A stretch of 64,000 bases of DNA from Motilibacter rhizosphaerae. GTDB taxonomy: Bacteria > Actinomycetota > Actinomycetes > Motilibacterales > Motilibacteraceae. Of the stretch, positions 56,288 through 64,000 are shown one piece after another. Every line of letters starts with the position of its first letter. Position 1 is the first letter of the stretch. The notes beneath the pieces were generated by a model that worked only from the letters and a program-made list of their open reading frames with translations, was not told the DNA's origin and did no database searches. Made by a program: the position numbers and the translations under genes. The stretch spans positions 1-64,000 of the forward strand of contig NZ_SGXD01000004.1 in assembly GCF_004216915.1 (NCBI RefSeq). The letters are read 5' to 3'.

Positions 56288-56293
56288 ACGGTA
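56288..56293 (-). promoter_or_regulatory. -10 hexamer TACCGT of the LacI gene
   Basis: Reads TACCGT on the minus strand, 6 bases before the GTG at 56281; no Shine-Dalgarno. Confidence 0.45.
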
Positions 56294-56354
56294 GCAGTCC
56301 TGCGGCCCGGCTGAGGGGTGGAAGCCCGACATGTCTCAATTGCGTAACACCCCC

Positions 56355-56384
56355 TTCACAACGTTGTCTCCAACGTTGTAAGAC
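56355..56384 (+). promoter_or_regulatory. Sugar-operon promoter with two LacI operators
   Basis: TTCACA (56355-56360), 18-base spacer, TAAGAC (56379-56384). Two operators overlap it: ACAACGTTGT (56358-56367, perfect palindrome) and CCAACGTTGT (56370-56379, core CAACGTTG). Bound LacI protein would cover the whole promoter. Confidence 0.7.
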
Positions 56385-56427
56385 TGACGGGACACCTTCC
56401 CCAGCGCTGCCCAGAAGGAGCTCGTCG

Positions 56428-57780
56428 ATGATCGACACGCCCACGTCCCCGCTGTCCCGCCGCCGGTTCCTCAGCCTGACCGGAGGAGTGGGAGCCGCGG
56501 CCGCGCTGGCCGCCTGCGGCGGGACCAGCAGCCCGGGCGGGTCCGCGGCGAGCGCCCCCCAGGCGAGCGACACCGGCAGCGGGGGGCAGGAGTACAGCGG
56601 GCCGGCCGTGACCCTGGCGTTCTGGAACGGCCTCACCGGCGGCGACGGTGACGTCATCAAGAAGATGGTCAACGAGTTCAACGCCCAGGCGAAGAACGTC
56701 AAGGTGACCATGAACATCTACCAGTGGGCGGACCTGTTCCAGAAGCTGCCCGCAGCGGTGAAGACGGGTCGTGGCCCCGACGTCGGCATCCTCCACATCG
56801 ACGACATCCCCACCAACGCCGCCCGCGGGATCATCGTCCCCATCGACAAGGTCGTCACGGCCCTCGGACTGCAGGAGAGCGACTTCTCCCCCGCCGTGTG
56901 GCAGGGCGGCGTCTACAAGGGGCTGCGCTACGGCATCCCGCTCGACATCCACCCGCTGTGCATGTACTGGAACAAGGGCGTCCTGCAGAAGGCCGGGCTC
57001 GACCCCGAGAAGCCGCCGACGACCAAGGACGAGTTCATGTCCGCCCTCGACCAGCTCAAGGGCAAGGGCATCCAGGGCCACTGGGTCACCCCGTTCCAGT
57101 TCACCGGTGGCTTCGAGTTCCAGTCACTGCTCTGGCAGTACGGCGGCGACACCTTCGACTCCGGCCTGACCAAGGCGACCTTCGACTCCGACGCCGGCGT
57201 CCAGGCGCTGACCTGGATGGTCGACCTCGTCAAGAACGGCTACAGCCCGAAGAACGTCGGCCAGGACGCCGACTACGTCGCCTTCAAGAACAACAAGAAC
57301 GCGTTCAACTTCAACGGCATCTGGCAGATCAACGACCTCAAGACCACGAGCCTGCAGTGGGGCTGCGGTCCCGTCCCGCAGATCGGCTCCAAGAAGGCCG
57401 TCTGGGGCAACTCGCACCAGTTCGTGCAGCTGCACCAGAACAGCCCCGACCAGCACAAGGTCGACGCCACGCGCTACTTCATCAACTGGATGAGCCAGCG
57501 CTCGGCGGAGTGGGCGACGAGCGGCAAGATCCCGGCGCGCAAGAGCGTCGCGGAGAGCGCGGACTTCAAGAACCTCTCCCCCGAGAACGCCCTCGCGGAG
57601 GAGGCGACCTACGTGCACTTCCCCCAGGCCGCGCCCGGCATCGGCGACGCGCTCGCCGAGATGTACACCGCGGTCAACAAGGCGGTGCTCATGAAGTCCT
57701 CGCCGCAGCAGGCGCTCTCCGACGGTGCGAAGAAGGCGACGCAGGTCCTGCAGGACAACAAGAAGAAGTACGGCGCCTGA
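56428..57780 (+). CDS. Sugar ABC importer binding protein (Tat-type lipoprotein)
   Basis: 450 residues. The N-terminus has a twin-arginine motif (SRRRFLSLTGG) and a lipobox (LAACGG), so the protein is exported, probably by Tat, and lipid-anchored. The body is a CUT1/MalE-type binding protein (VTLAFWNGLTGGDGDVIKKMV, FNGIWQINDL). First gene of the operon, under the LacI-controlled promoter; AGAAGGAG upstream. The sugar is probably an oligosaccharide or beta-glycoside, judging from the GH2 gene downstream. Confidence 0.92.
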   Translation: MIDTPTSPLSRRRFLSLTGGVGAAAALAACGGTSSPGGSAASAPQASDTGSGGQEYSGPAVTLAFWNGLTGGDGDVIKKMVNEFNAQAKNVKVTMNIYQWADLFQKLPAAVKTGRGPDVGILHIDDIPTNAARGIIVPIDKVVTALGLQESDFSPAVWQGGVYKGLRYGIPLDIHPLCMYWNKGVLQKAGLDPEKPPTTKDEFMSALDQLKGKGIQGHWVTPFQFTGGFEFQSLLWQYGGDTFDSGLTKATFDSDAGVQALTWMVDLVKNGYSPKNVGQDADYVAFKNNKNAFNFNGIWQINDLKTTSLQWGCGPVPQIGSKKAVWGNSHQFVQLHQNSPDQHKVDATRYFINWMSQRSAEWATSGKIPARKSVAESADFKNLSPENALAEEATYVHFPQAAPGIGDALAEMYTAVNKAVLMKSSPQQALSDGAKKATQVLQDNKKKYGA

Positions 57781-58718
57781 TGGCGACGACCCTCTCCCCC
57801 CGCCGCGCCACGCGCAGCACCCCGGCCGCGCGCAGGCGCGGCGGGGGCTGGGTCGCGTACCTCTTCATGCTGCCGTACCTCGTCATCTTCGGCGGCTTCA
57901 TCGTCCTGCCGGCGGTCTACGGCATCTGGATCAGCCTGCACGACTACGACTTCGCCCTGCCGGTCAAGCCGTGGGTCGGGCTGCAGAACTACCAGGACCT
58001 GTTCTCCCCAGGCTCGCGGGTCTACTCCGAGTTCTGGGAGAGCATGCGCGCGACGGGGATCTTCACCGTCCTCAGCGTGCCGTGCCTCGTGGTCATCCCC
58101 CTGGGACTGGCCCTCCTGCTCAACCGCAAGTTCCCAGGCCGCACGTTCTTCCGCGCGATCTTCTTCCTGCCGTACGTCCTCGGCGTCGCCGTCATCGGCC
58201 TGCTCGCGCGCTACATCCTCGACCCCAACATCGGCGTCGTGAACTACTACCTCGGCAAGGTGGGCCTCAGCCACACCATCCCGTGGACGACCGACCTGCC
58301 GTGGGTCTGGGTCACCCTCGTCGGCGTCACGGTCTGGTGGACGCTGGGCTTCAACGCCGTCATCTACCTCGCCGGCCTGCAGGACATCCCGCCGGAGCTC
58401 TACGAGGCGGCGCGCATGGACGGCGCCGGGAAGGTGCAGCAGTTCCGCCACGTCACCCTGCCCGGACTCCGCCCCGTCCTCGTCTTCGTCGTGACGACCA
58501 CGCTGCTCGCGTCGGCGAACATGTTCGGCCAGTCCTTCCTCATCACCAAGGGGGCTCCCGGCAACGCGACGCGAACGGCGATCGCGTACATCGCCGACGA
58601 GGGTCTCGTGAGCTTCCGCATGGGCTCGGCGGCCGCGATGAGCTACGTCCTCGCGCTGTTCCTGCTGGTCGTGAGCCTCGTCGTCTTCCGGCTGTTCCGT
58701 GAGAAGGAGGCGGCATGA
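57780..58718 (+). CDS. Sugar ABC importer permease 1 (CUT1, MalF-like)
   Basis: 312 residues, start overlapping the binding-protein stop by one base (TGATG). About six membrane segments, with EAA loop YEAARMDGAGKVQQFRHVTLP that contacts the ATPase. It forms the channel with the permease at 58715. No ATPase gene is present in the operon, so a shared MsiK-type ATPase elsewhere is expected (family knowledge). Confidence 0.93.
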   Translation: MATTLSPRRATRSTPAARRRGGGWVAYLFMLPYLVIFGGFIVLPAVYGIWISLHDYDFALPVKPWVGLQNYQDLFSPGSRVYSEFWESMRATGIFTVLSVPCLVVIPLGLALLLNRKFPGRTFFRAIFFLPYVLGVAVIGLLARYILDPNIGVVNYYLGKVGLSHTIPWTTDLPWVWVTLVGVTVWWTLGFNAVIYLAGLQDIPPELYEAARMDGAGKVQQFRHVTLPGLRPVLVFVVTTTLLASANMFGQSFLITKGAPGNATRTAIAYIADEGLVSFRMGSAAAMSYVLALFLLVVSLVVFRLFREKEAA

Positions 58719-59614
58719 CCACCGTGCAGGAGACCCGCACCAGCAGGAGCACCTCTCCCACCGGCCAGTCCGGCTCACCCGCCCGCGGCCCCTGGCTGTC
58801 GCGTACGGCGTTCGCCCTCACGCTCGGGGTGCTCACCCTCGTCTTCCTCGGGCCGCTGGCGTGGATGTTCCTCACGTCGTTCAAGACGCAGAACGGCGCG
58901 ACACAGCTGCCTCCGACGCTGCTGCCGCACCCGGCGACGACGTCCGGGTACCACCCGCTGCTCAACACCACGAGCCAGACGCCGGTGATCCACTGGTTCC
59001 TCAACAGCCTGCTCGCCGGGGCGGCGAACGCCGTGCTCGTGACGGTGACCGCCTCCCTCGCGGCGTACGCCGTGGCACGGATGGAGTTCCCCGGGCGCAG
59101 GCTGCTCTGGGGGATGGTCGTCGGGACGCTGTTCATCCCGCCGTTCCTCTTCCTCATCCCCAACTACATCATCGTGAGCAAGCTCGCCTGGCTCGACAGC
59201 CTCTGGGCGGTCATCGTGCCGAGCGCGGGCGGCGCGTTCGGCGTGTTCTTCCTGCGCCAGTTCTTCTCCTCGCTCCCCCACGAGCTGGAGGAGGCGGCGA
59301 TGATCGACGGCGCCAACCGCTGGCAGATCTTCACCCGCGTCGTGCTGCCGCTCTCGCGGCCCGCGCTCTCGACCCTGCTCGTCCTGCAGTTCCTCACGAA
59401 CTACAACGACTTCCTCTGGCCGATCTTCGTGCTCTTCAGCCCGGCGCACCTGACGCTGCCGGCGGGCCTGTCGATCCTGCAGGGGGCCTTCACCATCAAC
59501 TACCCGGTGATCATGGCCGGGGCCGCGATCGCCAGCATCCCCGCGATCGTCCTCTTCGTCATCGCGCAGCGCTCCCTCGTCGAGAGCGTCTCGCGCAGCG
59601 GGCTCAAGGGCTGA
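58715..59614 (+). CDS. Sugar ABC importer permease 2 (CUT1, MalG-like)
   Basis: 299 residues, overlapping the previous gene by 4 bases (ATGA). About six membrane segments and EAA loop EEAAMIDGANRWQIFTRVVLP. Pairs with permease 1. Confidence 0.93.
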   Translation: MTTVQETRTSRSTSPTGQSGSPARGPWLSRTAFALTLGVLTLVFLGPLAWMFLTSFKTQNGATQLPPTLLPHPATTSGYHPLLNTTSQTPVIHWFLNSLLAGAANAVLVTVTASLAAYAVARMEFPGRRLLWGMVVGTLFIPPFLFLIPNYIIVSKLAWLDSLWAVIVPSAGGAFGVFFLRQFFSSLPHELEEAAMIDGANRWQIFTRVVLPLSRPALSTLLVLQFLTNYNDFLWPIFVLFSPAHLTLPAGLSILQGAFTINYPVIMAGAAIASIPAIVLFVIAQRSLVESVSRSGLKG

Positions 59615-59650
59615 GCCCTGCAGCCCCTCCTCCCCCACCCGGAGATCCGC

Positions 59651-61477
59651 ATGCCCGACAGCCATCCCGACAGCCAGCCCGTCCCCCGTCCCGAGCACCC
59701 CCGCCCCCAGTTCGTCCGCCAGGAGTGGCGCAGCCTCAACGGCGAGTGGCAGTTCGAGGTCGACCAGGGCGACTCCGGCCTGGAGCGCGGCCTGCTCGAG
59801 GTGCCGCTCACCGGGACCATCACCGTGCCGTTCGTCCCCGAGTCCGCGCTCTCCGGGGTCGGGGAGACCGACTTCCTGGAGGCCGTGTGGTACCGCCGGG
59901 AGATCGACATCCCCGAGCAGTGGCGGGGGCAGCGCGTGCTGCTGCACTTCGGCGCCGTCGACCACGACACGACGGTCTGGGTCGACGGGCAGGAGGTCTG
60001 CCGCCACCGCGGGGGTTTCACCTCCTTCACCGCCGACGTCACCGACGCCGTCACCGCGGGGAGCACGAGCACGGTCGTCGTCCGCGCCCGCGACACGCGC
60101 CACGGCGTACAGGCCCGCGGGAAGCAGGCGACGTGGTTCGCCAACACCCACTGCAACTACACGCGCTCCACGGGCATCTGGCAGACGGTCTGGCTCGAGC
60201 CGGTGCCGCAGGTCCACCTGCGGCGGCCCCGCATCACGCCCGACGTCGCAGGGTCGGCCTTCCACCTCGAGCTGCCGGTGTCGGCGAACCGCCGCGGGTG
60301 GCGCATCCGGGCCACGCTCGCTGACCAGCAGGGCACGGTCGTCAGCGGGGAGGTCCGGGCCGACCTCGACCTCGCCCCGCGGCTCACGCTCGAGGTGCCG
60401 GAGGACCGGGTGCGGCTCTGGGCGCCCGGGCAGCCGCACCTCTACGACCTGCTGCTCGAGCTGCTCGACGAGGGCGGCGCGGTCGTCGACTCCGCCACGT
60501 CGTACGCCGGGCTGCGCTCCGTCGCGATCGACGGGCAGGCGCTGCTCCTCAACGGCGAGCGCGTCTTCCAGCGCCTCGTGCTCGACCAGGGCTACTGGCC
60601 GGAGTCGCTGATGACCGCGCCCAGCGACGAGGCACTGGTCCGGGACATCCAGCTCGGCCTCGACGCCGGCTTCAACGGCGCGCGGCTGCACCAGAAGGTG
60701 TTCGAGGAGCGCTACCTCTTCCACGCCGACCGCATGGGCTACCTCGTGTGGGGCGAGTTCGGCGACTGGGGCAGCTCGGGCGCCGGCCCCGAGGGGCACA
60801 ACCAGCAGCCGACGGCGTCCTACGTCGCGCAGTGGGTCGAGGCGGTCGCCCGTGACTACAACCACCCCTCGATCGTCGGGTGGTGCCCGCTGAACGAGAC
60901 CCACCAGCTGCTCCACGACCGGATGACCGTGCTCGACGACGTGACCGCGGCGATGTTCGCGGCGACGAAGCTCGCCGACCCGACCCGCCCCGTCATCGAC
61001 GCCTCCGGCTACGCGCACCGGGTGCGCGAGACCGACGTCTACGACTCGCACTCCTACGAGCAGGACCCCGAGCGCTTCGCCGAGCTCATGGACGGTCTGG
61101 CCGAGGGCCGGCCCTTCGTCAACGCGCTGCCGGACGGCCGCGCCTACTCCTACCCGTACGCCGGGCAGCCCTACTTCTGCAGCGAGTTCGGCGGCATCTG
61201 GTGGAACCCGGAGGCCGCGGCGGCCGCGTCCGGCAACGACCAGGCCAGCTCGTGGGGCTACGGCCAGCGGCCCGCCAGCGAGGCCGAGGTCCTCGCCCGC
61301 TTCGAGGGGCTCGTGGGCGTGCTGCTCGACGACTCGCGGATGTTCGGCTACTGCTACACGCAGCTGACCGACACCTTCCAGGAGGAGAACGGCATCTACC
61401 GCTTCGACCGCAGCCCCAAGCTCGACCTGGAGCGCGTGCGCAAGGCGCAGACCCGGCGGGCGGCGTACGAGGGCTGA
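59651..61477 (+). CDS. Glycoside hydrolase family 2 (beta-galactosidase/glucuronidase-like)
   Basis: 608 residues. Sugar-binding jelly roll (about 20-185), Ig-like domain (about 190-290), TIM barrel (about 295-600). The acid/base is Glu416 in PLNET and the nucleophile is Glu512 in CSEFGG, both in the expected places. No signal peptide, so it probably hydrolyses imported beta-glycosides inside the cell. Last gene of the LacI-controlled operon, 36 bases after permease 2. Specific sugar not predictable. Confidence 0.9.
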   Translation: MPDSHPDSQPVPRPEHPRPQFVRQEWRSLNGEWQFEVDQGDSGLERGLLEVPLTGTITVPFVPESALSGVGETDFLEAVWYRREIDIPEQWRGQRVLLHFGAVDHDTTVWVDGQEVCRHRGGFTSFTADVTDAVTAGSTSTVVVRARDTRHGVQARGKQATWFANTHCNYTRSTGIWQTVWLEPVPQVHLRRPRITPDVAGSAFHLELPVSANRRGWRIRATLADQQGTVVSGEVRADLDLAPRLTLEVPEDRVRLWAPGQPHLYDLLLELLDEGGAVVDSATSYAGLRSVAIDGQALLLNGERVFQRLVLDQGYWPESLMTAPSDEALVRDIQLGLDAGFNGARLHQKVFEERYLFHADRMGYLVWGEFGDWGSSGAGPEGHNQQPTASYVAQWVEAVARDYNHPSIVGWCPLNETHQLLHDRMTVLDDVTAAMFAATKLADPTRPVIDASGYAHRVRETDVYDSHSYEQDPERFAELMDGLAEGRPFVNALPDGRAYSYPYAGQPYFCSEFGGIWWNPEAAAAASGNDQASSWGYGQRPASEAEVLARFEGLVGVLLDDSRMFGYCYTQLTDTFQEENGIYRFDRSPKLDLERVRKAQTRRAAYEG

Positions 61478-61565
61478 CCCCTCATGCCGACGCTCCCGCT
61501 GCCGATCGGGTCGGCGGGGGGCGATCGGAGGCCGCGTGCGGCCGTGAGGGTGGAGGCAGCACAGC

Positions 61566-63809
61566 ATGGAGTCGGAGCTTCAGCAGATCCTGGCGAGCGG
61601 GCTCGTGCGCAGCGTGCTCCAGCCCATCGTCGACCTGGAGCAGGGCGCCGTCGTCGCGTACGAGGCGCTGGCCCGCGGCCCGGAGGGCTCGGCGCTCGAG
61701 CGTCCCGACCTGCTGTTCGCCGCCGCCCGCGAGGGCGGCCTGCTGCGCGAGCTCGACGAGCTGTGCCGCAGGACCGCGCTGCGCGCCGGGATCGCCGCGG
61801 GGCTCCGCCCGCCGACCGCGCTGTTCGTCAACGTCGAGCCCGAGGTCCTCGACACCGCGGCCCTCGACGAGCTGCTGGCCATCGCGGCCGAGGCACCCGA
61901 CGGCCTGCAGGTCGTGCTCGAGATCACCGAGCGCGCGATCGCGGCGCGGCCGGCCGAGCTGCTCGCCACCGTCACCGAGCTGCGCGCGGCCGGCTGGCAC
62001 ATCGCGCTGGACGACGTGGGCGCCGACGACCTCTCGCTGGCCTTCATGCCGCTGCTGCGCCCGGACATCGTCAAGCTCGACCTGCGCCTCGTCCAGGAGA
62101 GGCCGGGCCCGGCCGTCGCGGGCATCATGAACGCCGTCAACGCGTACGCCGAGCGGACCGGTGCCGTCCTGCTCGCCGAGGGCATCGAGCACGAGGGGCA
62201 CGTCGCGGTCGCGCGCGCCCTGGGCGCCCGGCTGGGCCAGGGGTGGCTGTTCGGACGGCCCTCCCCCGCGCTCTCGCCCGTGCTGCCGGTCGGTGACCTG
62301 GCGCTGCCCCGGGTACCCGCCGCGCGCGCCGACGGCGCCTCGCCGTTCCGCTGCCTCCCGGCCGGCACCGTGCTGCGGCGCTCCTCCAAGCCGCTGCTGG
62401 TCGAGGTGAGCAAGCACCTCGAGCGCGAGGCGCTGCGCCTCGGCGGGACGGCGGTCGTCGTCTCGACGTTCCAGGAGGCCAAGCACGTCACCCCGCACAC
62501 GGCGCACCGCTACCGCGAGCTGGCCGAGCGGGTCGGCTTCGTCGCCGCCATCGGGCAGGGGCTGCCGCGCGAGCCCGTCGCCGGCGTACGCGGCGCCGAC
62601 CTGCTCGCCGAGGACCCGGTCCGCGACGAGTGGGACATCGCCGTGCTGGCGCCGCACTTCGCCGGCGCGCTGCTCGCCCGCGACCTCGGTGACACCGGGC
62701 CCGACCGGGAGCGGCAGTTCGAGTTCGCGCTCACCTACGACCGCGACGTCGTCGCCGACGCCGCCGGTGCGCTGCTCTCCCGCGTGCTGCCCGAGGAGGC
62801 CGTGCGCAGCGCCGTCGCCGCCACGCTGGCCGCGGAGCAGGGCGTGCAGCAGGAGGAGCAGCCGCAGGTCCGCAGCACCGCGGAGCCGCAGGACATGGAG
62901 CGCACGCTGCGCCGCGCGCTCGCGGCCACCGGCAACGGCGTCACCATCGCCGACATGACCCGCGCGGACCAGCCGCTGGTCTACGTCAACACCGCCTTCG
63001 AGCGGCTCACCGGGACGCGCGCCGAGGACGTCGTCGGCCGCAACTGCCGCTTCCTCCAGGGGGAGGGCACCGACCGCGAGGCGGTCGGCCGCCTGCGCGC
63101 GGCCGTGGCCGAGGGGCGCGAGGCGCGGGAGACCCTGCTCAACTACCGCGGCGACGACCGGTCGCCCTGGTGGAACGAGATCTACCTCGCCCCGGTGTTC
63201 GCCGACGACGGCCGCCTGGTGCAGTACATCGGCATCCAGAGCGACGTCACCGCGCGGGTGGAGGCGGAGGCGCGGCTGCGCGCCGAGCGGGAGCGGGCCG
63301 AGGCGTACGCCGCGGAGATCGAGTCGCTCGCCTACCGCGACCCGCTGACCGGCGCCCTCAACCGGCGCAAGCTGCCGGAGGTGCTGGAGAGCACGCTGCT
63401 GCACGCGCAGGTCTCGGGCACCGGCGTGGCCGTGCTGTACCTCGACCTCGACGGCTTCAAGCAGGTCAACGACGCCCATGGGCACCTCACCGGCGACGAC
63501 CTGCTCAAGGCCACGGCCCACCGGCTGCAGACCCGCCTGCGCCGCGGTGACGTCGTCGCCCGGCTCGGCGGCGACGAGTTCCTCGTCGTGCTCGCCGGGC
63601 TGGACCGCGACGGCGCGTGGGACGAGGGCGAGCGCGTCGCCGGCGAGCTGGCGACCCTGCTGGCGCTGCCGGTGCAGACCCGGCGCGGTCAGATCGCGGT
63701 GCGGGCGAGCATCGGGGTCGGCGCGTACCCCCACGACGGCGCGGACTTCGACGCGCTGCTGCACGCCGCCGACCAGCGCATGTACGCCGTCAAGCACACC
63801 GCGCGCTAG
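61566..63809 (+). CDS. EAL-DICT-LOV-GGDEF protein, probable light-responsive cyclic-di-GMP enzyme
   Basis: 747 residues, no signal or membrane segments. EAL domain (1-240) with EAL at 33-35, Asn89, Glu119, Asp149/Asp150, Lys170 and Glu205, apparently a complete phosphodiesterase site. A DICT-type sensory domain follows (about 265-410). A LOV domain (about 445-562) has the photoactive Cys494 in GRNCRFLQG plus the flavin residues NYRGD, WWNEI and GIQSD. The GGDEF domain (585-747) has GGDEF at 668-672 and an RxxD inhibition site at 659-662. It should both make and break cyclic-di-GMP, with blue light and a second signal setting the balance. Confidence 0.92.
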   Translation: MESELQQILASGLVRSVLQPIVDLEQGAVVAYEALARGPEGSALERPDLLFAAAREGGLLRELDELCRRTALRAGIAAGLRPPTALFVNVEPEVLDTAALDELLAIAAEAPDGLQVVLEITERAIAARPAELLATVTELRAAGWHIALDDVGADDLSLAFMPLLRPDIVKLDLRLVQERPGPAVAGIMNAVNAYAERTGAVLLAEGIEHEGHVAVARALGARLGQGWLFGRPSPALSPVLPVGDLALPRVPAARADGASPFRCLPAGTVLRRSSKPLLVEVSKHLEREALRLGGTAVVVSTFQEAKHVTPHTAHRYRELAERVGFVAAIGQGLPREPVAGVRGADLLAEDPVRDEWDIAVLAPHFAGALLARDLGDTGPDRERQFEFALTYDRDVVADAAGALLSRVLPEEAVRSAVAATLAAEQGVQQEEQPQVRSTAEPQDMERTLRRALAATGNGVTIADMTRADQPLVYVNTAFERLTGTRAEDVVGRNCRFLQGEGTDREAVGRLRAAVAEGREARETLLNYRGDDRSPWWNEIYLAPVFADDGRLVQYIGIQSDVTARVEAEARLRAERERAEAYAAEIESLAYRDPLTGALNRRKLPEVLESTLLHAQVSGTGVAVLYLDLDGFKQVNDAHGHLTGDDLLKATAHRLQTRLRRGDVVARLGGDEFLVVLAGLDRDGAWDEGERVAGELATLLALPVQTRRGQIAVRASIGVGAYPHDGADFDALLHAADQRMYAVKHTAR

Positions 63810-63822
63810 CGCTGCCCGACGC

Positions 63823-64000
63823 CTACTCGACGACGACGTAGACCGGCTGGGGGCGCAGGGCCAGGACCTCGGCGGGGCGCATCACGCGGCCGCCGCGGTC
63901 ACGGTCCTCGTCGCGGAACAGCTTGAACCCCGCGCGCACGAACGCCGGCCGCGTCGCGATGACCTGGTGGTAGGTGCCGGTCTTCGCGCCCGGGGTGCCG
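63823..64000 (-). CDS. C-terminal fragment of an unidentified protein
   Basis: The last 59 codons of a leftward gene whose start is outside the window. The visible part includes YHQVIATRPAFVRAGFKLF and ends LRPQPVYVVVE before the TAG at 63823-63825. No family recognised. It converges on the EAL/GGDEF gene with a 13-base gap. Confidence 0.6.
   Translation of the reverse strand, partial: GTPGAKTGTYHQVIATRPAFVRAGFKLFRDEDRDRGGRVMRPAEVLALRPQPVYVVVE

Noticed and set aside
1-64000. tRNA or rRNA genes, prophage or complete insertion sequence
   Set aside because: I found no tRNA-like cloverleaf, no rRNA stretches, no transposase or integrase, and no phage structural genes on reading both strands.

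Overview
The window is very GC-rich DNA with frequent GTG starts, many 4-base ATGA/GTGA gene overlaps and strongly G/C-biased third codon positions. Together with DUF222/13E12 HNH endonucleases, a TIGR04222 protein, DUF5753-type XRE regulators and mycobacterial-type LexA boxes, this points to an Actinomycetota chromosome. I cannot name the genus. I see no rRNA, tRNA, prophage or complete insertion sequence. Genes are dense on both strands.

Layout. 1-7.4 kb: end of an HNH endonuclease, an exported haem peroxidase, a divergent LysR/racemase pair, hydrolases and membrane or secreted proteins. 7.5-12.7 kb: a leftward operon of ABC ATPase, ABC-2 permease fused to an extracytoplasmic domain, and an exported beta-propeller/phosphoesterase. 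12.8-28.1 kb: a large catabolic island with a VOC protein, two related FAD oxidases, a creatininase-like amidase, three amidohydrolases, a Rieske oxygenase with its reductase, an MTHFR-like protein, an NMT1-type ABC importer and a PNPOx-like protein. It looks built to import an N-methylated nitrogen heterocycle, oxidise or demethylate it and open the ring; the substrate is unknown.

28.1-32.7 kb: an ATP-grasp protein, a 75-bp tandem repeat array, an SOS-controlled HNH endonuclease and a PolA-like DNA polymerase. 32.7-35.5 kb: a three-gene leftward operon (TIGR04222 protein with a Cys/Gly tail, DUF692/MNIO enzyme, small DUF2063-like partner) divergent from an XRE regulator. This is the best candidate for an undescribed peptide-modification system. 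35.5-43.6 kb: small enzymes, a D,D-carboxypeptidase, two back-to-back two-component systems and a second ABC exporter module. That module is paralogous to the one at 7.5-12.7 kb, but its extracytoplasmic domain is a separate gene.

43.7-55.2 kb: a decayed methionyl-tRNA synthetase gene, a second SOS-controlled HNH endonuclease, hydrolases, regulators, a SWIM zinc-finger pair, a B3/B4 protein, a Tat lipoprotein and a methyltransferase. 55.2-61.5 kb: a LacI-controlled sugar ABC importer with a GH2 glycosidase and visible operators. 61.6-63.8 kb: an EAL-DICT-LOV-GGDEF protein, probably a light-responsive cyclic-di-GMP enzyme. The right edge cuts a further leftward gene.

Many transcription units have a TANNNT hexamer 6-8 bases before an ATG/GTG with little or no Shine-Dalgarno sequence, so leaderless transcripts appear common.
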